From NCBI GenBank assembly GCA_947179155.2, contig OX359286.1, forward strand, positions 16,436,413 through 16,500,412: 64,000 nt of DNA. The letters run 5' to 3'. Under the pieces are notes generated by a model. That model did not search any database, was not told where the DNA came from, and saw only the letters and a list, made by a program, of their open reading frames with translations. This DNA is from Hedera helix (lineage: Eukaryota > Streptophyta > Magnoliopsida > Apiales > Araliaceae). Position numbers and translations under genes: made by a program. Below, piece after piece: positions 1 to 11,839 of this stretch; the first letter of the stretch is position 1; each line of letters opens with the position of its first letter.

Positions 1-99
1 GAATCTGTATAAGTAGATAAACCTATTATACCACAACCAAGTCATAAATCTGGTTTAGTACCGAAGATACTTGAATGGTATGGATTCATCATAGATGAT
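1..99 (+). pseudogene. Copia pol fragment, connector before the RT
   Basis: The plus strand reads as the low-complexity linker between integrase and reverse transcriptase of a Ty1/Copia polyprotein (a run resembling VPQPSHKSG...WYGFIIDD) with stop codons and shifts. The reading resumes at 3,549 after a solo LTR, so this is the left side of one interrupted gene. The rest of the polyprotein lies outside the window. Confidence 0.6.
95..99. repeat. Target-site duplication ATGAT (left copy)
   Basis: ATGAT lies directly before the TG of the LTR at 100 and is repeated at 3,544-3,548 directly after its terminal CA. The flanking Copia reading resumes across it, which confirms the insertion. Confidence 0.85.
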
Positions 100-3000
100 T
101 GTAACGACCCCGAAATTCGACCAACTTTATTACCTTAAATTTCATATTTGTTATTCATTATTTTCTTAATGTCCAAATTTCGGTCTGCTAATAAATCTTT
201 AATCACCTTAATTGATCCATTAGCTTATTCCAAAATCATCAATTACCAAATTTTCGGTATCAATTTTTCTTTTTCTCAATTGTTGTATTAAAATATTTGA
301 ATATGTAAGATCCTTATATCTCGATCCTAGTCCCTGGATCGCAACCTTCACTTTTTCTTTCCTTCCTGTTACCAATATCTTAAATCTCATCATTCAAAAT
401 TTAATATCCTTTCATATTTGTATAACTATTCATTGATTTAAAATTTACAGTTATTTATTTTCATACAAATATTTCTTGTTGCATCGTTCATAATCAAACG
501 TATAATAATTTCTAACGTAACAATTAATTTGAACATTCACGGTTCACAATTTAACACTACTCGTCCTATTCGGATCCAACATATATGTACATACAAAATA
601 TTCATGTAACCTTGACAAATTATCCACACTGAATGAAAAATATAACAATAACGTTTCCAACCTTCTAGCAAACTCATCTTTAATTTAATCTGATATTCTT
701 GAAATTTATTTCTTTCCTGCAAAAATGTATATTAAGCAAGTAATGAGCACAATGGCTCAGCAAGTTCAACAGTCTATGCTTCACATAGCACATACCTTAA
801 CATGCTCAGTGTGTGTCATACATCATGTGCTTGTGATTCTACCATAATAATATATCTCATATATATTCATATCGTTGCACAAAGTATACATTGTGGTCAT
901 ATTAATCACGTATCACATAGTTCATAATTTTTATGCATTTAAAACAAGAATAACATATCATAACAGTCCAACATTTAACATAAAAGGGACTGAAGAACTT
1001 GCCTGACGTCCAATTATTTAAATTGATAGGTCAAACCCTTAACTCAATCAACCTATGATCATAAAATAATCAAATAATAATTATTTAACCTCTTATGATA
1101 TTAATTTAATTAATTAATATCATCTCTAGACCAATTATTAAAAAAATGGTTAATTAAATTAACCCCGTTCCCTAATATATTCATTTAACTTAATATCCAA
1201 CACCTTTAATACGGACAACCCGGCTCATCGGATAAAATTTAACATATCTGGTTGTCCGAATTTTCATTTAATCATTTTCTAACTTTTAAACTTAATAGAT
1301 TAATATTTAAAATATTTAAATATTAATCTTCAATATTTAATATTTTTACAAAAATATTAAATTTAATGCCCAAACATCATTTCTATATTTTTAGTATTTT
1401 TTTATAATTTTCTATAATTTTTAAATAATTTTTAAACATTTATTTCATTTAAAAACTGATTCTGGGGGTATTTTGGTAATTTTTGCGCCCTTGGGGACAC
1501 GCTGGTCATTTTCTGGAAAGTTCAAGGGCATTCCGGTCATTTTGCAAAGCTTGGGACACGTTCGGTATTTTTCGGAAAGCTCAGGGACAAAATCGTACTT
1601 TACCGAGGGTCAGGGACACGCTCAGTATTAACGGAAATGGCTAGGGGTATATTCGTCATTTCCGCCCATTGCGTCAGTCGCGCATGACGCGCGGCCCCTC
1701 CACAGTCGATGCCAAACGGCGTCGTTTCATCCCTTCTTCCAGAAATTTCTTTCGCGCATGGCGCGACCTGCCTACACGCCCAAAACGGCGTCGTTTTGTC
1801 CCCAGCTTGCACAAGTAATGGTTGCCGCGCAATGCGCGGATAGCCCAGAATTTTTTTTTCTTTTCTCCCAAATAGTAGCTAACCCAAGCCAAAATAATAC
1901 CATTTTGATCAAATTTTTCCAACATAATAACTCTATAAATCACATATTTCACACATATATACCCAAAATTTATTTGGAATAATTATTCTAATTATTTCCT
2001 ATTTTTTTCACAAAATTTATTTATCACTCATAATACAAAATAAACTAAATAATTTCATTATTTTACCTTCCTTGAAGCTTCTCTTCCCTTGTTGGAACCC
2101 ATTTTCCTCTTCCTCATGGTGGTGGTGTACGGTGGCTTCCGGTGGGAGGTGGTGGTGCTCTGTTGGTAACAAAATGAAGAAGGAGGAGAGTGTTTGGTTT
2201 TCTTTTTTTTTTTCCTTTTCTTGCCTTTTTTCTTCCTTTTATAAAGCATGCAAGGCTTATTATTATTACTATTAATTTTATTTTATTTTTTAAACACCAC
2301 ACCCAACCACCGACTTAAACTTTCTCTCGAAAGTTCCAATTTCAAGCTTACAAAATTTATTTTAATACATTACGTAGTTATATCGTGTAATAAATATTTT
2401 ATATAATGTATATAAAATATTTTTTTTAATTCACCAAAAATCATAAAAGGATTTATAAATAATTTTAATACTTCATTTGGGTACTTTACTTGACAAATTT
2501 TGTACACGCATAATGACATGCATGTACTTATATGAGGTAATTTATACCTCCAAAAATCATAAAATAATTCATATAACATATAAAAATTATTTTTCATAAT
2601 TTTTCACTTCGTTACTCGGACAACATGTTACATTAACATGTTCACATTTCTGAGATATTATTTTTCATAAAAGTCATAATAATTCCATTATACATAAATA
2701 TAATTTTTAATAACTTAAAACATTCATTTTTCTTATTTATTATTCAATTTATTTAATATTTATAATAATTTCCTTATATATATAAATTATATATAACTTA
2801 ATATTATATAATTTATATATTTACATTCTCCTTTCTTAAATAATTTCTTAATTTCCTCCAATCTTATTCCATTTAATCACCATATATAAATTACATAATT
2901 ATTCTTATATAATTTATATAATTATTATTTTCTTCATACCTTATTTTAATTTCCTTATATAAATTATATAATTTATTATTATATAATTTATATAATTACC

Positions 3001-3543
3001 TTTCCTTCTCAATTAATTCTAAATTCTTCCAAAATTCTTGATAAAATCTAAAATCAATAATTACAATTTTATTAACTTCCCCATTCGCTTTTCATTTAAA
3101 ATTGGATTAATTTAATTATTAATCCCTTAATTTCCATAATTAATAGCATTTACAATTATCACTTAAACATATACATTTATATATATATATACAAATGTAT
3201 ATATATACATATCTAATTTCATATATTTCACATTACCACATAACCTCAATCAAATCATAATTTCTACATTTCCATAACAATTTAATTATACAGTTTATTG
3301 TACATTTACCTGAAATTTCTCTTATTCTTAATAAATTGTCTTTAAACAATTTATTTACTTTTCAATTACTTAAATTCAGTACCATTTATCATAATCTCTG
3401 TACAGATGTAATTTACTAATTAAATCTCATTACATACCTTAAATCACATAAAATAATAATTAATTTAAACAATCTTGATAATTTTATCAATTAAATTCTT
3501 ATTTAATATTATTAAGAAAATCCTGAAAATTTGGATCCTCACA
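100..3543 (+). mobile_element. Solo LTR, Ty3/Gypsy-type (3,444 bp)
   Basis: The sequence begins TGTAACGACCCCGAAATT, ends GGATCCTCACA and is bounded by the 5-bp duplication ATGAT. No coding sequence, primer-binding site or polypurine tract lies inside, so it is a solo LTR left by LTR-LTR recombination. Orientation is set by the start, which resembles that of the pol-containing Gypsy element at 4,830-13,547. The middle (about 1,465-1,850) is unusually GC-rich, with spaced blocks of the type GGGACACG...GGTCATTTT, two AAACGGCGTCGTTT motifs (1,714-1,727 and 1,783-1,796) and CGCGCATG runs. A possible TATA box (TTATAAAG) is near 2,240. The second half is very AT-rich with ATATAATTTATAT repeats. A relative lies inverted at 35,671-38,892. 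Confidence 0.9.
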
Positions 3544-3548
3544 ATGAT

Positions 3549-4540
3549 GATGATGAGGTATGCATCATAGTGGATGATAATTCAATTACATACGATGAGG
3601 CATGAGTATTAGATACTCAAGAGAAATGACTGATGACCATAAAATTCGAAATGAGTCTTTAGAGAAAGACTAAAGCAGATGACAATGTGGAGACCTATAA
3701 GACCTGACTAGTATTAAAATGATTTCAAACAAGGTCAAGGAGTTGGCTATAATAAAAAAATTTACTAGTGAAAATGCATATATCCATTTAGATTTTACTT
3801 ATAGTTGCAGCTTACTATACAAAGAGGATGTATGTATGATACAACCAAGGGGATTTGTCTCTATAGAGATGGAGTAAATCAAGTATGTAAGTTACAAAGA
3901 TCGAATTATGGATTGAATCAAGCTTCTCAAAGATGGAACATCCGATTAGATGAAACAATCAAAGGAGTTTGATTTTATCAAAAATATGGATGAACTAAAT
4001 GTGTACAAAAATGTTAGTGAGAGCAGTATGACATTCCTAAAAGAATATTAGAAAATAGTTTATAATGATGTGTGTGATATAAAATTAGAGGGCTTAATAA
4101 ACTCAAGTTTTTTTAGACTAACCAAGATAACAGCATATCCGTTTCAAGTAATATTATTACCTTGAATGGTGCTACAGTGAGTTGAAAAAGTTTTAAACAA
4201 CAAATAGTTGCTAATTTAGTGACAAAGACATAGTAAATAACTATAAGTGAAGCTGCAAAGGTGATTGTTTGGTTCAACAAGTTCATTAAAGAATTTATAA
4301 TGGTTCCTAGCATTAAAAGAGTTTAATTCGCCAAGGAACCTAGGTCTTATCCGAAATCCAAACATGTGTTACAACACTTTCGTATGATTAGATGAATTAT
4401 TGAAAGAAGACGACACCATAAAGATGGCAGACTCTCAGTACAACATTACCAATCTATTAACTAAAGCATTTACTAAGTAATTTGTAAGCCACTTAGAGAA
4501 GAATGGTATGGGGATACCAAAGGGCGATTGACTTTAGTGC
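3549..4540 (+). pseudogene. Copia reverse transcriptase/RNase H remnant
   Basis: Continues the reading broken at position 99. Translated pieces show the Copia signature TYDEA just after the linker, then an RT segment resembling QPKGF..., ...SYKDRIMD, FDFIKNMDE and VYKNVSESSMTFL, then, after an internal loss, the RNase H segment with EAAK, KFIKEF, AKEPR, SKHV and a degraded tail of the family's final LTK region. Many stops, frameshifts and at least one deletion (near 4,030-4,110, where the YVDD region should be) make it non-functional. It ends at the polypurine tract before the 3' LTR. I infer an old Copia insertion, now a host for two younger LTR elements. Confidence 0.8.
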
Positions 4541-4550
4541 AAGTGGGAGA
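4541..4550 (+). other. Polypurine tract of the Copia element
   Basis: AAGTGGGAGA directly precedes the 3' LTR start (TGAAAGTAGTATGCCC), the standard plus-strand primer position. Confidence 0.7.
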
Positions 4551-4551
4551 T

Positions 4552-4829
4552 TGAAAGTAGTATGCCCTCAAGCCAATCACATTTGATGTGATATGCACAT
4601 ACTTTATAATATTAGTCGTTTATTAATAAAAGTATTAAGATATTTCTTTATTCATAATTAATTAGCTAAATTAATTAAACGGATAAACTGATAGTTTTCA
4701 AAGAATGCTTTTAGAACCATGATGAGAATCATGCTAATAAGATCTAAATCCAAGATAGCTCAAAACTAAAATTGTTCATAATCATTTGATCACTAAAAGG
4801 GGGATTAGTAGATCCGGATAGATTAGTAC
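4552..4829 (+). mobile_element. Copia 3' LTR, first part
   Basis: Begins TGAAAGTAGTATGCCCTCAA after the polypurine tract. It matches the start of the LTR at 31,239 (TCAAAGTAGTATACCCTC...). The LTR is split at 4,829 by the Gypsy element and resumes at 13,553. Confidence 0.85.
4825..4829. repeat. Target-site duplication AGTAC (left copy)
   Basis: AGTAC precedes the TG at 4,830 and recurs at 13,548-13,552 after the terminal CA of the Gypsy element. Confidence 0.85.
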
Positions 4830-6158
4830 TGTGATGCCCCCAAATCTGAACCCACACAGCCCAAACTTGAGTCGTCAAAAGACTACAACAAAATTATTAC
4901 AACAAAGCACAACGTACAACAATACAGTGTATAATAATACACAACTAAGTCTTCATATTATCACACTATTTTACAACACGTGAAGACGGTAATAACTATC
5001 CCTCGGACTCTCACTCCATTCCCCGGCTAGTCCCAGCTACATTCTCATCTCCTGTTGAAAAACAATGGAACAAAAGAAAGGGTGAGCTCAAATAGCCCAG
5101 TAAGAAATATCATGACTAAGATAATGACGAATAAATTATCATTAGCCTTCAACAGTTGAGTTCTTGATAGAATACAATAGACTACAAGGTTTATATCAAA
5201 AACTGTAGTTAAATTCTTAAACAATGTTCAGATCAATAATAGCAGCGGAATGAGCAATCTATTAGAAGAATAATGCAGACTATAATGTCCACTCGCTTCT
5301 CTTTTTAGTAAAAATATCATCAACTTTTATCATCTGAAATACCATTAGTCATGATAATAAAAATTCACAGTTCCTGGTCATAATCATGCAAATCAACAGT
5401 TCATCTTTGCACTACGGGCCAAAGATATTCAATATAGCATCAACGGTCATGATTATACCAGATTCAGCCTTTGGTCATAATCATACCAACCAACAGTTCA
5501 TCTTTGCACTACGGGCCAAAGAGAACATTCACCACGTGCCATAAAAGACACCGAACAGATGTATCGCCTTTAACCTATCATCTGTTCAACAATCATATCA
5601 CATCTGTGCCCCCGGCCACAAATATTCACAACAGCTTGATTCTTGATGATTAATACAAATAACAGTGATACAAATGATGAACAGAAGAACAGGATAAACA
5701 ATAAGTATCGGAAGTTTACTTTGTGTAGATTCAAATAATGTCCAAATTGCCAACATGATGTGGAGTGAAATTTAAAAATGATATTCAAGATCCACAGTTC
5801 AGAATAACGATCACAGTTCAAATAGAAATGTTCAGAAAATAGGAAGGTTCAGTTGAAATAATGAAATTCAACTATTATGGAACATATAATATTTTCAGGA
5901 ATTATAGAAGCAATAGTTCCATAATAAGTTTCGATTTAGGTGTATGAAAGAAAATAATATCCCTTACCGTAGCAGGTTTGATTAACAAAAGGTGAAGGAA
6001 ATTAATATCCCTTATCATAGTAATTTTGAATAATGGAAGATGAAAAAGATGGTATCCCTTATGAGTATAAAGGAAAATGATATCACTTACGAATATGGAA
6101 TAAAAGTATCATGTGATAATTCGTGTAGACAAATTATTTCCACACGAGACAAATAAAA

Positions 6159-6410
6159 AGGGTTATTCACCAACAGGCGGTAATCCGCGTCGTAAGGTTA
6201 TTCCCATCAATTTGAATATGAAGAGTTATTCACTAAACAGGCGATAATCCGCGCCGTAAGGTTATTCCCATCAATTTGAATACGAAGAGTTATTCACCAA
6301 ACAGACGATAATCCGCACCGTAAGGTTATTCTCAAATATTAATAAGGAATGAATACAAAAGGTTATTCACAACAGGCGGTAAACCGCGCCGTAAGGTTAT
6401 TCCCACAATT
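6159..6410. repeat. Tandem repeat, about 63-bp unit, four copies
   Basis: The unit contains GTTATTCACCAACAGGCGGT, then AATCCGCGCCGTAAGG and TTATTCCCATCAATTTGAA. Copies start near 6,159, 6,224, 6,287 and 6,360. The other LTR has the same array at about 13,190-13,424, ending at its deletion breakpoint. Confidence 0.85.
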
Positions 6411-6589
6411 TAATACATGGAAGTAAATGGCACAAGAAAGAAACGATATTATTTTCGAGAATCAAAGAATGATAATCCCTTCAAGTAAGAAAGAAAATAA
6501 TATCCATTTATGATGATGAAAAGAGTGATACCCCTTACCGTAGTAAGTTAGAATATGAAAGAAGATAATATTACTTACAAGTAAGAAAA

Positions 6590-6778
6590 AAAATGACATT
6601 CCTTACCACAGTAAATTTAAGAGTTTGAAATGAATGGTATTCCTTACCGTAATAAGTTTAAGAGTGTGAAAAGAATGATATTCCTTACCATAGTAAATTT
6701 AAGAGTGTGAAAAGAATGATATTCCTTACCGTAGTAAATTTAAGAGTGTGAAAAGAATGATATTCCTTACCTTAACAC
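6590..6778. repeat. Tandem repeat, about 42-bp unit, four copies
   Basis: Repeats of AATGATATTCCTTACC followed by GTAGTAAATTTAAGAGTGTG. The last two or three units are nearly identical. More divergent versions extend left to about 5,950. Confidence 0.85.
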
Positions 6779-7225
6779 GTGACTGGATATTGATTTAAAT
6801 GAGGTTGATCAACCTATATTTTTATAATAAAATTAGTAATTACCACATATAAATTTCAAAGTATATGATAACTCGTATAATATGAATTATCAAAATTATA
6901 TATATTTAACATAATTTTTGTAGTATAATATAATAACTTTAGAATAGTTTTTAAAATAATATTTCAAAATAAATCTTCCAAAGAAAGCTTTTAAAAATGA
7001 ATCTTCTAATAGAAGAGTCTTCTAAAGGAAGATTTGTGAATACCGTGAAATATAGGAATTTATGAAATTACTACTATTTAATAAAAGACTTACTTGAAAA
7101 ATTTATGCACTCCTTTTGGCTTTCAAACTCTCAAAATAACCTCACTATTCTCAGAGAAAACTCATAAAATTCTTATAGAAAAATTTTATGTTTTAGGTGT
7201 GATTTTTCTATTCAGCTGACCAAGC

Positions 7226-7234
7226 TATTTATAG
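7226..7234 (-). promoter_or_regulatory. TATA box of the Gypsy 3' LTR
   Basis: The minus strand reads CTATAAATA within an otherwise transcription-like context. The homologous segment is missing from the 5' LTR. Confidence 0.6.
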
Positions 7235-7329
7235 GGGAAAAGAGGGGCACTGTGCGTGGTTGGTGAGCACGCCAGTGTTGAATTGGCGGAGAGGCTGCTG
7301 CGCAAACGTTTTAAAAATTTTCAATACTT

Positions 7330-7480
7330 GCACAGTAACTTTGCACAGTAACTTTAAAATTTTCAAAAAGTGAACAGTAATAAACAGTAACTTTTGTCAG
7401 CCGATGAACAGTAACTTTCCCGAGATGAACAGTAACTTCCGTCAGTGAATAGTAACTTTTCCGGGAATGAATAGTAACTT
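7330..7480. repeat. Clustered GAACAGTAACTT repeats
   Basis: Seven or eight short copies of (GA)ACAGTAACTTT, with GAATAGTAACTTTT variants, at irregular spacing. They lie about 90-240 bp upstream of the TATA box's window position, i.e. downstream of it in the LTR transcript. Confidence 0.8.
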
Positions 7481-8069
7481 TTGAAAAATAATAATATTAT
7501 TATTTTTTATTATTATTATTATAATATTGTCTAATAAAAGTACCAAATAGTAATATGACAATTAACATAATGCTACCACAGTGATAACAATAATTCAAAA
7601 TAATGCAATGACTACTGTGTCAATTATCAGATCAATAATATGACTTACCGTACATTTGTTACTGTGGCAATTATTGGTTTAAAATGCAACATGCCGTGTA
7701 GTAACAATAATGCAAAATACTGTGTAGCAACAATTATTGAATTGATAACATAAAATATTATGCAGTGACAATTATTGATGAAATGATGCGCAACAGTTAC
7801 GGTGTCAATTGTCAGACCAATAATATGAGATACTGTGCAATACCGTGTGCTACTATAGAGTACCGTGTGCTACAGAAAATACCATAAATTACCGTATGCT
7901 ACTATTCTTTTATCACCGGTATTTTAACAGTTCCGTTGACTATTTTTATTTAAAAAGGTTATTTCTGTCGTTTTCTATATCCGACAAATATTCCGTTATG
8001 GGGTCCACCAATAATTTGTTATTTCGGCGCCGTCGTACGACACGAATATTATATTGCGCCGTCGTACGG

Positions 8070-8148
8070 GCAGAACGAATATTCCCCGACAAAACGAATA
8101 TTCCCCGACAAAAAGAATATTCCCCAACAAAAAGAATATTGTCCAATA
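8070..8148. repeat. Short tandem repeat around AAACGAATATTCCCCGAC
   Basis: Four copies of a 17-20 bp unit (AAAACGAATATTCCCCGAC, then AAAAAGAATATTCCCC variants) in the U3 end of the LTR. Confidence 0.75.
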
Positions 8149-8268
8149 AGGTATAATTTGCACGGAACATCCTTAACTTTTAACTTTGCCAATTTAACCA
8201 CTTACTGTTTCAGAGAAAAAAAAAATATATGAAGAAAATTAAATTTATATTTCATAAATTTCGGGGTC

Positions 8269-10314
8269 TTACAATCTCCCCTCCTTATGAAATTTCGTCC
8301 TCGAAATTGACGTACCTGGCATTTCGAAGAGGTAAGGATACTTAGATTTCATCTCAGATTCTAGCTCCCATGTCATTTCCTCAGTATCTTGGTTCCTCCA
8401 AAAAATCTTAACTTGAGGTATAACCTTTGAGCGTAAGATCTGCTCCTTCTTATCTAGGATTTTGACAGGTACCTCCTCGTACGTTAAATCCTCTGCTATA
8501 ACGTCCGGTTCTAACTCAATAACGTGGTTTGGGTCCTTCACATATTTACGTAACATAGATATGTGAAAAACGTTATGGATGCGAGACATACTTGATGGTA
8601 AGGCTAGTCTGTAGGCTACAGTTCCCACCCGATCGAGGATTTCAAATGGGCCAATAAATCGAGGGTTGAGTTTTTCTCTCTTTCCGAATCTCGTAACTCC
8701 TTTCCATGGAGAAACACGTAAGAATACATGATCTCCGACGTTGAATTTCTCATCTCTCCGATGAAGATCAGCATAACTCTTTTGTCGTTCTTGCGCTATC
8801 TGTATTCGTTGTCGGATCATTTGAATCTTTTCAGTCGTCAAGCGTACCAACTCGGGTCCCAACAATTTTGCTTCTCCTACTTCATTCCAACATATTGGAG
8901 AGCGACATTTCCTTCCATACAAAGCCTCAAATGGTGCCATGCCTATGCTTGCTTGGTAACTGTTGTTGTAGGAAAATTCCACCAATGGCAAGTACTTATC
9001 CCAACTTCCTTTGAAATCTAGTACGCAAAATCTCAAAAGATCTTCGAGGGTTTGGATCGTCCTTTCTGATTGTCCGTCCGTTTGAGAATGGTATGCAGAA
9101 CTGAATCGTAGCTCAGTGCCCATAGCTTTTTGTAGACTGATCCAAAAGCGTGAAGTAAATCTAGGATCTCGATCAGAAACTATGGAAACTGGCATGCCAT
9201 GCAATCTCACAATCTCATTTATGTACATACTGGCAAGACGTTCAAGTGAAAAGTTTTCTCGTATCGGCAAGAAATGAGTAGATTTGGTCAATCTATCTAC
9301 GATGACCCAAATTGCATCTAAGCCTTGAGAAACTTTGGGAAGACCCATCACGAAGTCCATATTGATGTGTTCCCACTTCCATTCGGGAACCTCAAGTGGT
9401 TGTAATGGACCCTTAGGCACTTGATGCTCTGCCTTGACACGTTGACAAGTTAGGCATCTTGAGATAAACTCTGCAATCTCCCTTTTCATATTGTTCCACC
9501 AAAATGTATGTCGAAGATCTCGATACATCTTGGTACTTCCTGGGTGGATTGCATACGGCGTGTTGTGTGCCTCCATCATGATTTTATGCTTTAATTCAGG
9601 ATCGTTAGGAACACAGAGTCGAGAGTTGACTCGAAGTATTCCTTTTTCGTCGATTCTTGCTTCGAGAATGACACCTTCTTGTACTTTCTTCATCATGTTC
9701 ATAAGTTCCGTATCGGTAGCTTGAGCAGCTTTAATTTTATCGATTAAAGTCGGTTCTACTCGCACGTGAGCAATCTTCGAGTGGGTCCTTGGTGTCTTTA
9801 GCTCTATCTCCATCTTTTGCAAGTCGTACAAAATACGCTTTTGTGTTGTCAGCAGTGCACTTGTACTCACATAAGATTTTCTGCTCAAAGCGTCAGCTAC
9901 AACGTTCACCTTTCCCGGGTGATACTGGATTGTGTGATCATAATCCTTCAACAGCTCAAGCCAACGTCGTTGTCGCATGTTAAGTTCCCTCTGGGTGAAG
10001 AAATACTTGAGACTTTTATGATCCGTATAGATATCCACTTTCTCTCCGTACAAGTAGTGTCTCCAGATCTTCAACGCGAAAACGACTGCTGCCAACTCTA
10101 GATCATGAGTAGGGTAATTTTTCTCATAATCTTTGAGTTGTCGAGAGGCATAGGCTATAACCTTTCCATGTTGCATAAGGACACAGCCTAGACCTTTGCC
10201 TGAAGCATCGCTATATATGACAAATTCTCCTAATCCTGATGGAATGGTCAGAACAGGAGCTGAAACAAGTCTCCTTTTGAGTTCTTGAAAACTCTTCTCG
10301 CATTCCTCGCTCAA
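8269..10314 (-). pseudogene. Gypsy pol 3' part: RNase H, integrase, chromodomain
   Basis: An open frame of 681 codons. RNase H occupies about residues 1-150 with all four acidic residues visible (D36 in YSDASG, E73, D98 in YTDH, D141 in VADALS). The integrase zinc region is H250, H257, C287, C290. The catalytic triad is D320 (INMDFVMGLP), D381 (SDRDPRF) and E417 (GQSERT). The C-terminal part has the GPY/F-type block (NPRFIGPFEIL) and a chromodomain-like end (KIFWRNQDTEEMTWE). The frame is open, but the RT core that should precede it is absent: upstream, the reading falls from the protease-RT linker almost directly into RNase H near 10,315-10,380. The fragment could not be made as part of a complete polyprotein. 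The start given is only where the frame opens. Confidence 0.9.
8274..8288 (-). other. Polypurine tract of the Gypsy element
   Basis: On the minus strand CATAAGGAGGGGAGAT runs straight into the LTR start TGTAAG, the expected plus-strand primer. Confidence 0.8.
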
Positions 10315-10379
10315 TCTAAGTTTTATACTAGAATGAATGATACTGATATCTAATAATTAAACTTTCAACTCTTGGCGTT

Positions 10380-10772
10380 CTATGGGAGCCATTTGGTATG
10401 GGGCTTTGAAAATAAGCTTACTATCGATTTCAAGGTCAATATAGAATTCAATTTCTCGGTTTGGGGTAAGCCAGGAAGTTCCTCAGGAAAAACGTCAGGA
10501 AACTCATTAACAATGAGAATATCATTCAAGTTTGATGTGTTTTTGTTCAAATCAGCGATATGAGCTAACAAGGCTTGACATCCGTTTTTCAATAAACGAA
10601 TGACTTTATGGCTAGAAATAACAGTTACAGATTTCAACGGTTTAGTTGCTTGAATTTGCATGACAGGTTGATTAGGAATATAAAAACTAATAATCTTATG
10701 AAAACAATCAATTTTAGCATGATGGGTAGTCAACCAATCAATTCCTAGAATCACATCAAATTCATGCATCAA
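10380..10772 (-). pseudogene. Gypsy protease C-terminus and protease-RT linker
   Basis: The frame shows the retropepsin C-terminal part (EFDVILGIDWLTTHHAKIDC) and the linker that precedes RT in plant Gypsy elements (NEFPDVFPEELPGLPQ), and stops shortly after. The expected RT fingers and palm, including the catalytic aspartates, are not present before RNase H begins about 60 bp further on. I infer a deletion of several hundred bases spanning the RT core. Confidence 0.85.
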
Positions 10773-10906
10773 AGAAATAAGGTCAACAGGTAGTGTGAGG
10801 TTGTTGATTTGAACTAGTCAAGATTTATAGACAGTAGATGTGATAGATATTTCTCTCAATGGGGTTTCAACTGATAAGACAAGATTTAAGTTTTCAATAG
10901 TCAAAT

Positions 10907-11176
10907 TTAAACGTTGAGTACATATAGGTGAGATAAAGAGTGGATAGAGCCAGTATCTAACATGGCATAAACTTCTCGAGAATTGATGAATAGCTTACCG
11001 GTCATCACCTCATTCGGTTTCTTGATCATCAAGGCTGTCATCATCAAATCGAGTCCCATATACTTCATCCGGATCTTCACGTATTTCAACCATAGGGATA
11101 CCGCTAAATAATTTTCTAACAAACTGTTTTTCGGATTCATCAACTTCATCAGTAGTAACGTACCAATGATTTCCAT
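10907..11176 (-). pseudogene. Gypsy aspartic protease N-terminal part
   Basis: Contains the retropepsin active-site motif as LDTGSIHS in the context KLFINSREVYAMLDTGS. A frameshift separates it from the C-terminal half at 10,380-10,772. The overlapping frame at 11,010-11,210 reads an acidic stretch that has no clear family match. Confidence 0.75.
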
Positions 11177-11228
11177 AAGAATAGTATTTTCGATAGACTG
11201 CAGTTTCCATGATAGTGACTAACTTAAC

Positions 11229-11639
11229 CTAAATTCCTCTAAATTGTAACGCCCAAAAGTATAGAAACGTCATTTTTAAATAATCTTGAAAATCATAGCT
11301 AGAACACCATAAATCCCAAAGACTTATATGAAAAGTCCATATATTCTGATCCTTTGTTATAGAGCATAACCAAGTGATATGACTCTCCCAATTAGTGAGT
11401 AAATTAAAGGCAATAATTTCTGCAAGTTCATTACTTCCTTTAATCGCTTCGAGGAATGGATCTGGAATGACTGTAGCAGATCTTTCACCTTCATCCTTAC
11501 TGGATAGAACACGCATAATTTTTGCCTTAGGCAAATGATTCAACTCTGAGTTTGTAGGAAGATTATTCGTCGCCTCTTGATTCGTAGCTACATTTGTTTC
11601 GGGCATTTCATTGTTAACTTCATGATTTCCAGATGCCAT
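11229..11639 (-). pseudogene. Gypsy gag N-terminal remnant
   Basis: The frame begins with MASGNHEVNNEMPETNVATN, a polar N-terminus just downstream of the primer site, as expected for gag. It soon loses family character, and neither the gag core nor the CCHC knuckle is seen. The true gag was about three times longer, so this is a deletion derivative. Confidence 0.55.
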
Positions 11640-11824
11640 ACTTAACTGTGGTCACAAAATTAATGTTAGTTTAAACAAACTGACTCATCACTTCATGTCC
11701 CTATATTCAAATCGACTCATTAGATAACAAAATCTCATTTAAGTGGGACACATTAGTGACTAATTATATTCATCTCTCCCCTCCTAGTTCTAACCCCAGA
11801 TCTCCATTAAAGACCATATCCCTA

Positions 11825-11839
11825 AGCTCTGATACCAAC
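11825..11839 (-). other. Primer-binding site (initiator Met tRNA)
   Basis: The minus strand reads GTTGGTATCAGAGCT next to the 5' LTR end, the usual initiator-tRNA complement TGGTATCAGAGC. Confidence 0.85.

Larger units (their letters stand above)
4830..8273 (-). repeat. 3' LTR of the Gypsy element (3,444 bp)
   Basis: On the minus strand it begins TGTAAGACCCCGAAATTTAT and ends TTGGGGGCATCACA. A strong TATA box (CTATAAATAG on the minus strand, 7,226-7,234) lies about 1.04 kb from the LTR start, marking a promoter. The LTR contains four blocks of short tandem repeats, listed separately. The last codon and stop of the upstream pol frame (TTG TAA) run into its first bases. Confidence 0.9.

Noticed and set aside
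2072..2302. Overlapping frames of 60-67 codons on both strands
   Set aside because: They are low-complexity readings of CT-rich and GGTGG-rich sequence inside the solo LTR, with no domain or conserved start.
7845..8170. A 103-codon plus-strand frame and a 74-codon minus-strand frame
   Set aside because: Both lie wholly inside the Gypsy LTR and partly translate its short tandem repeats.
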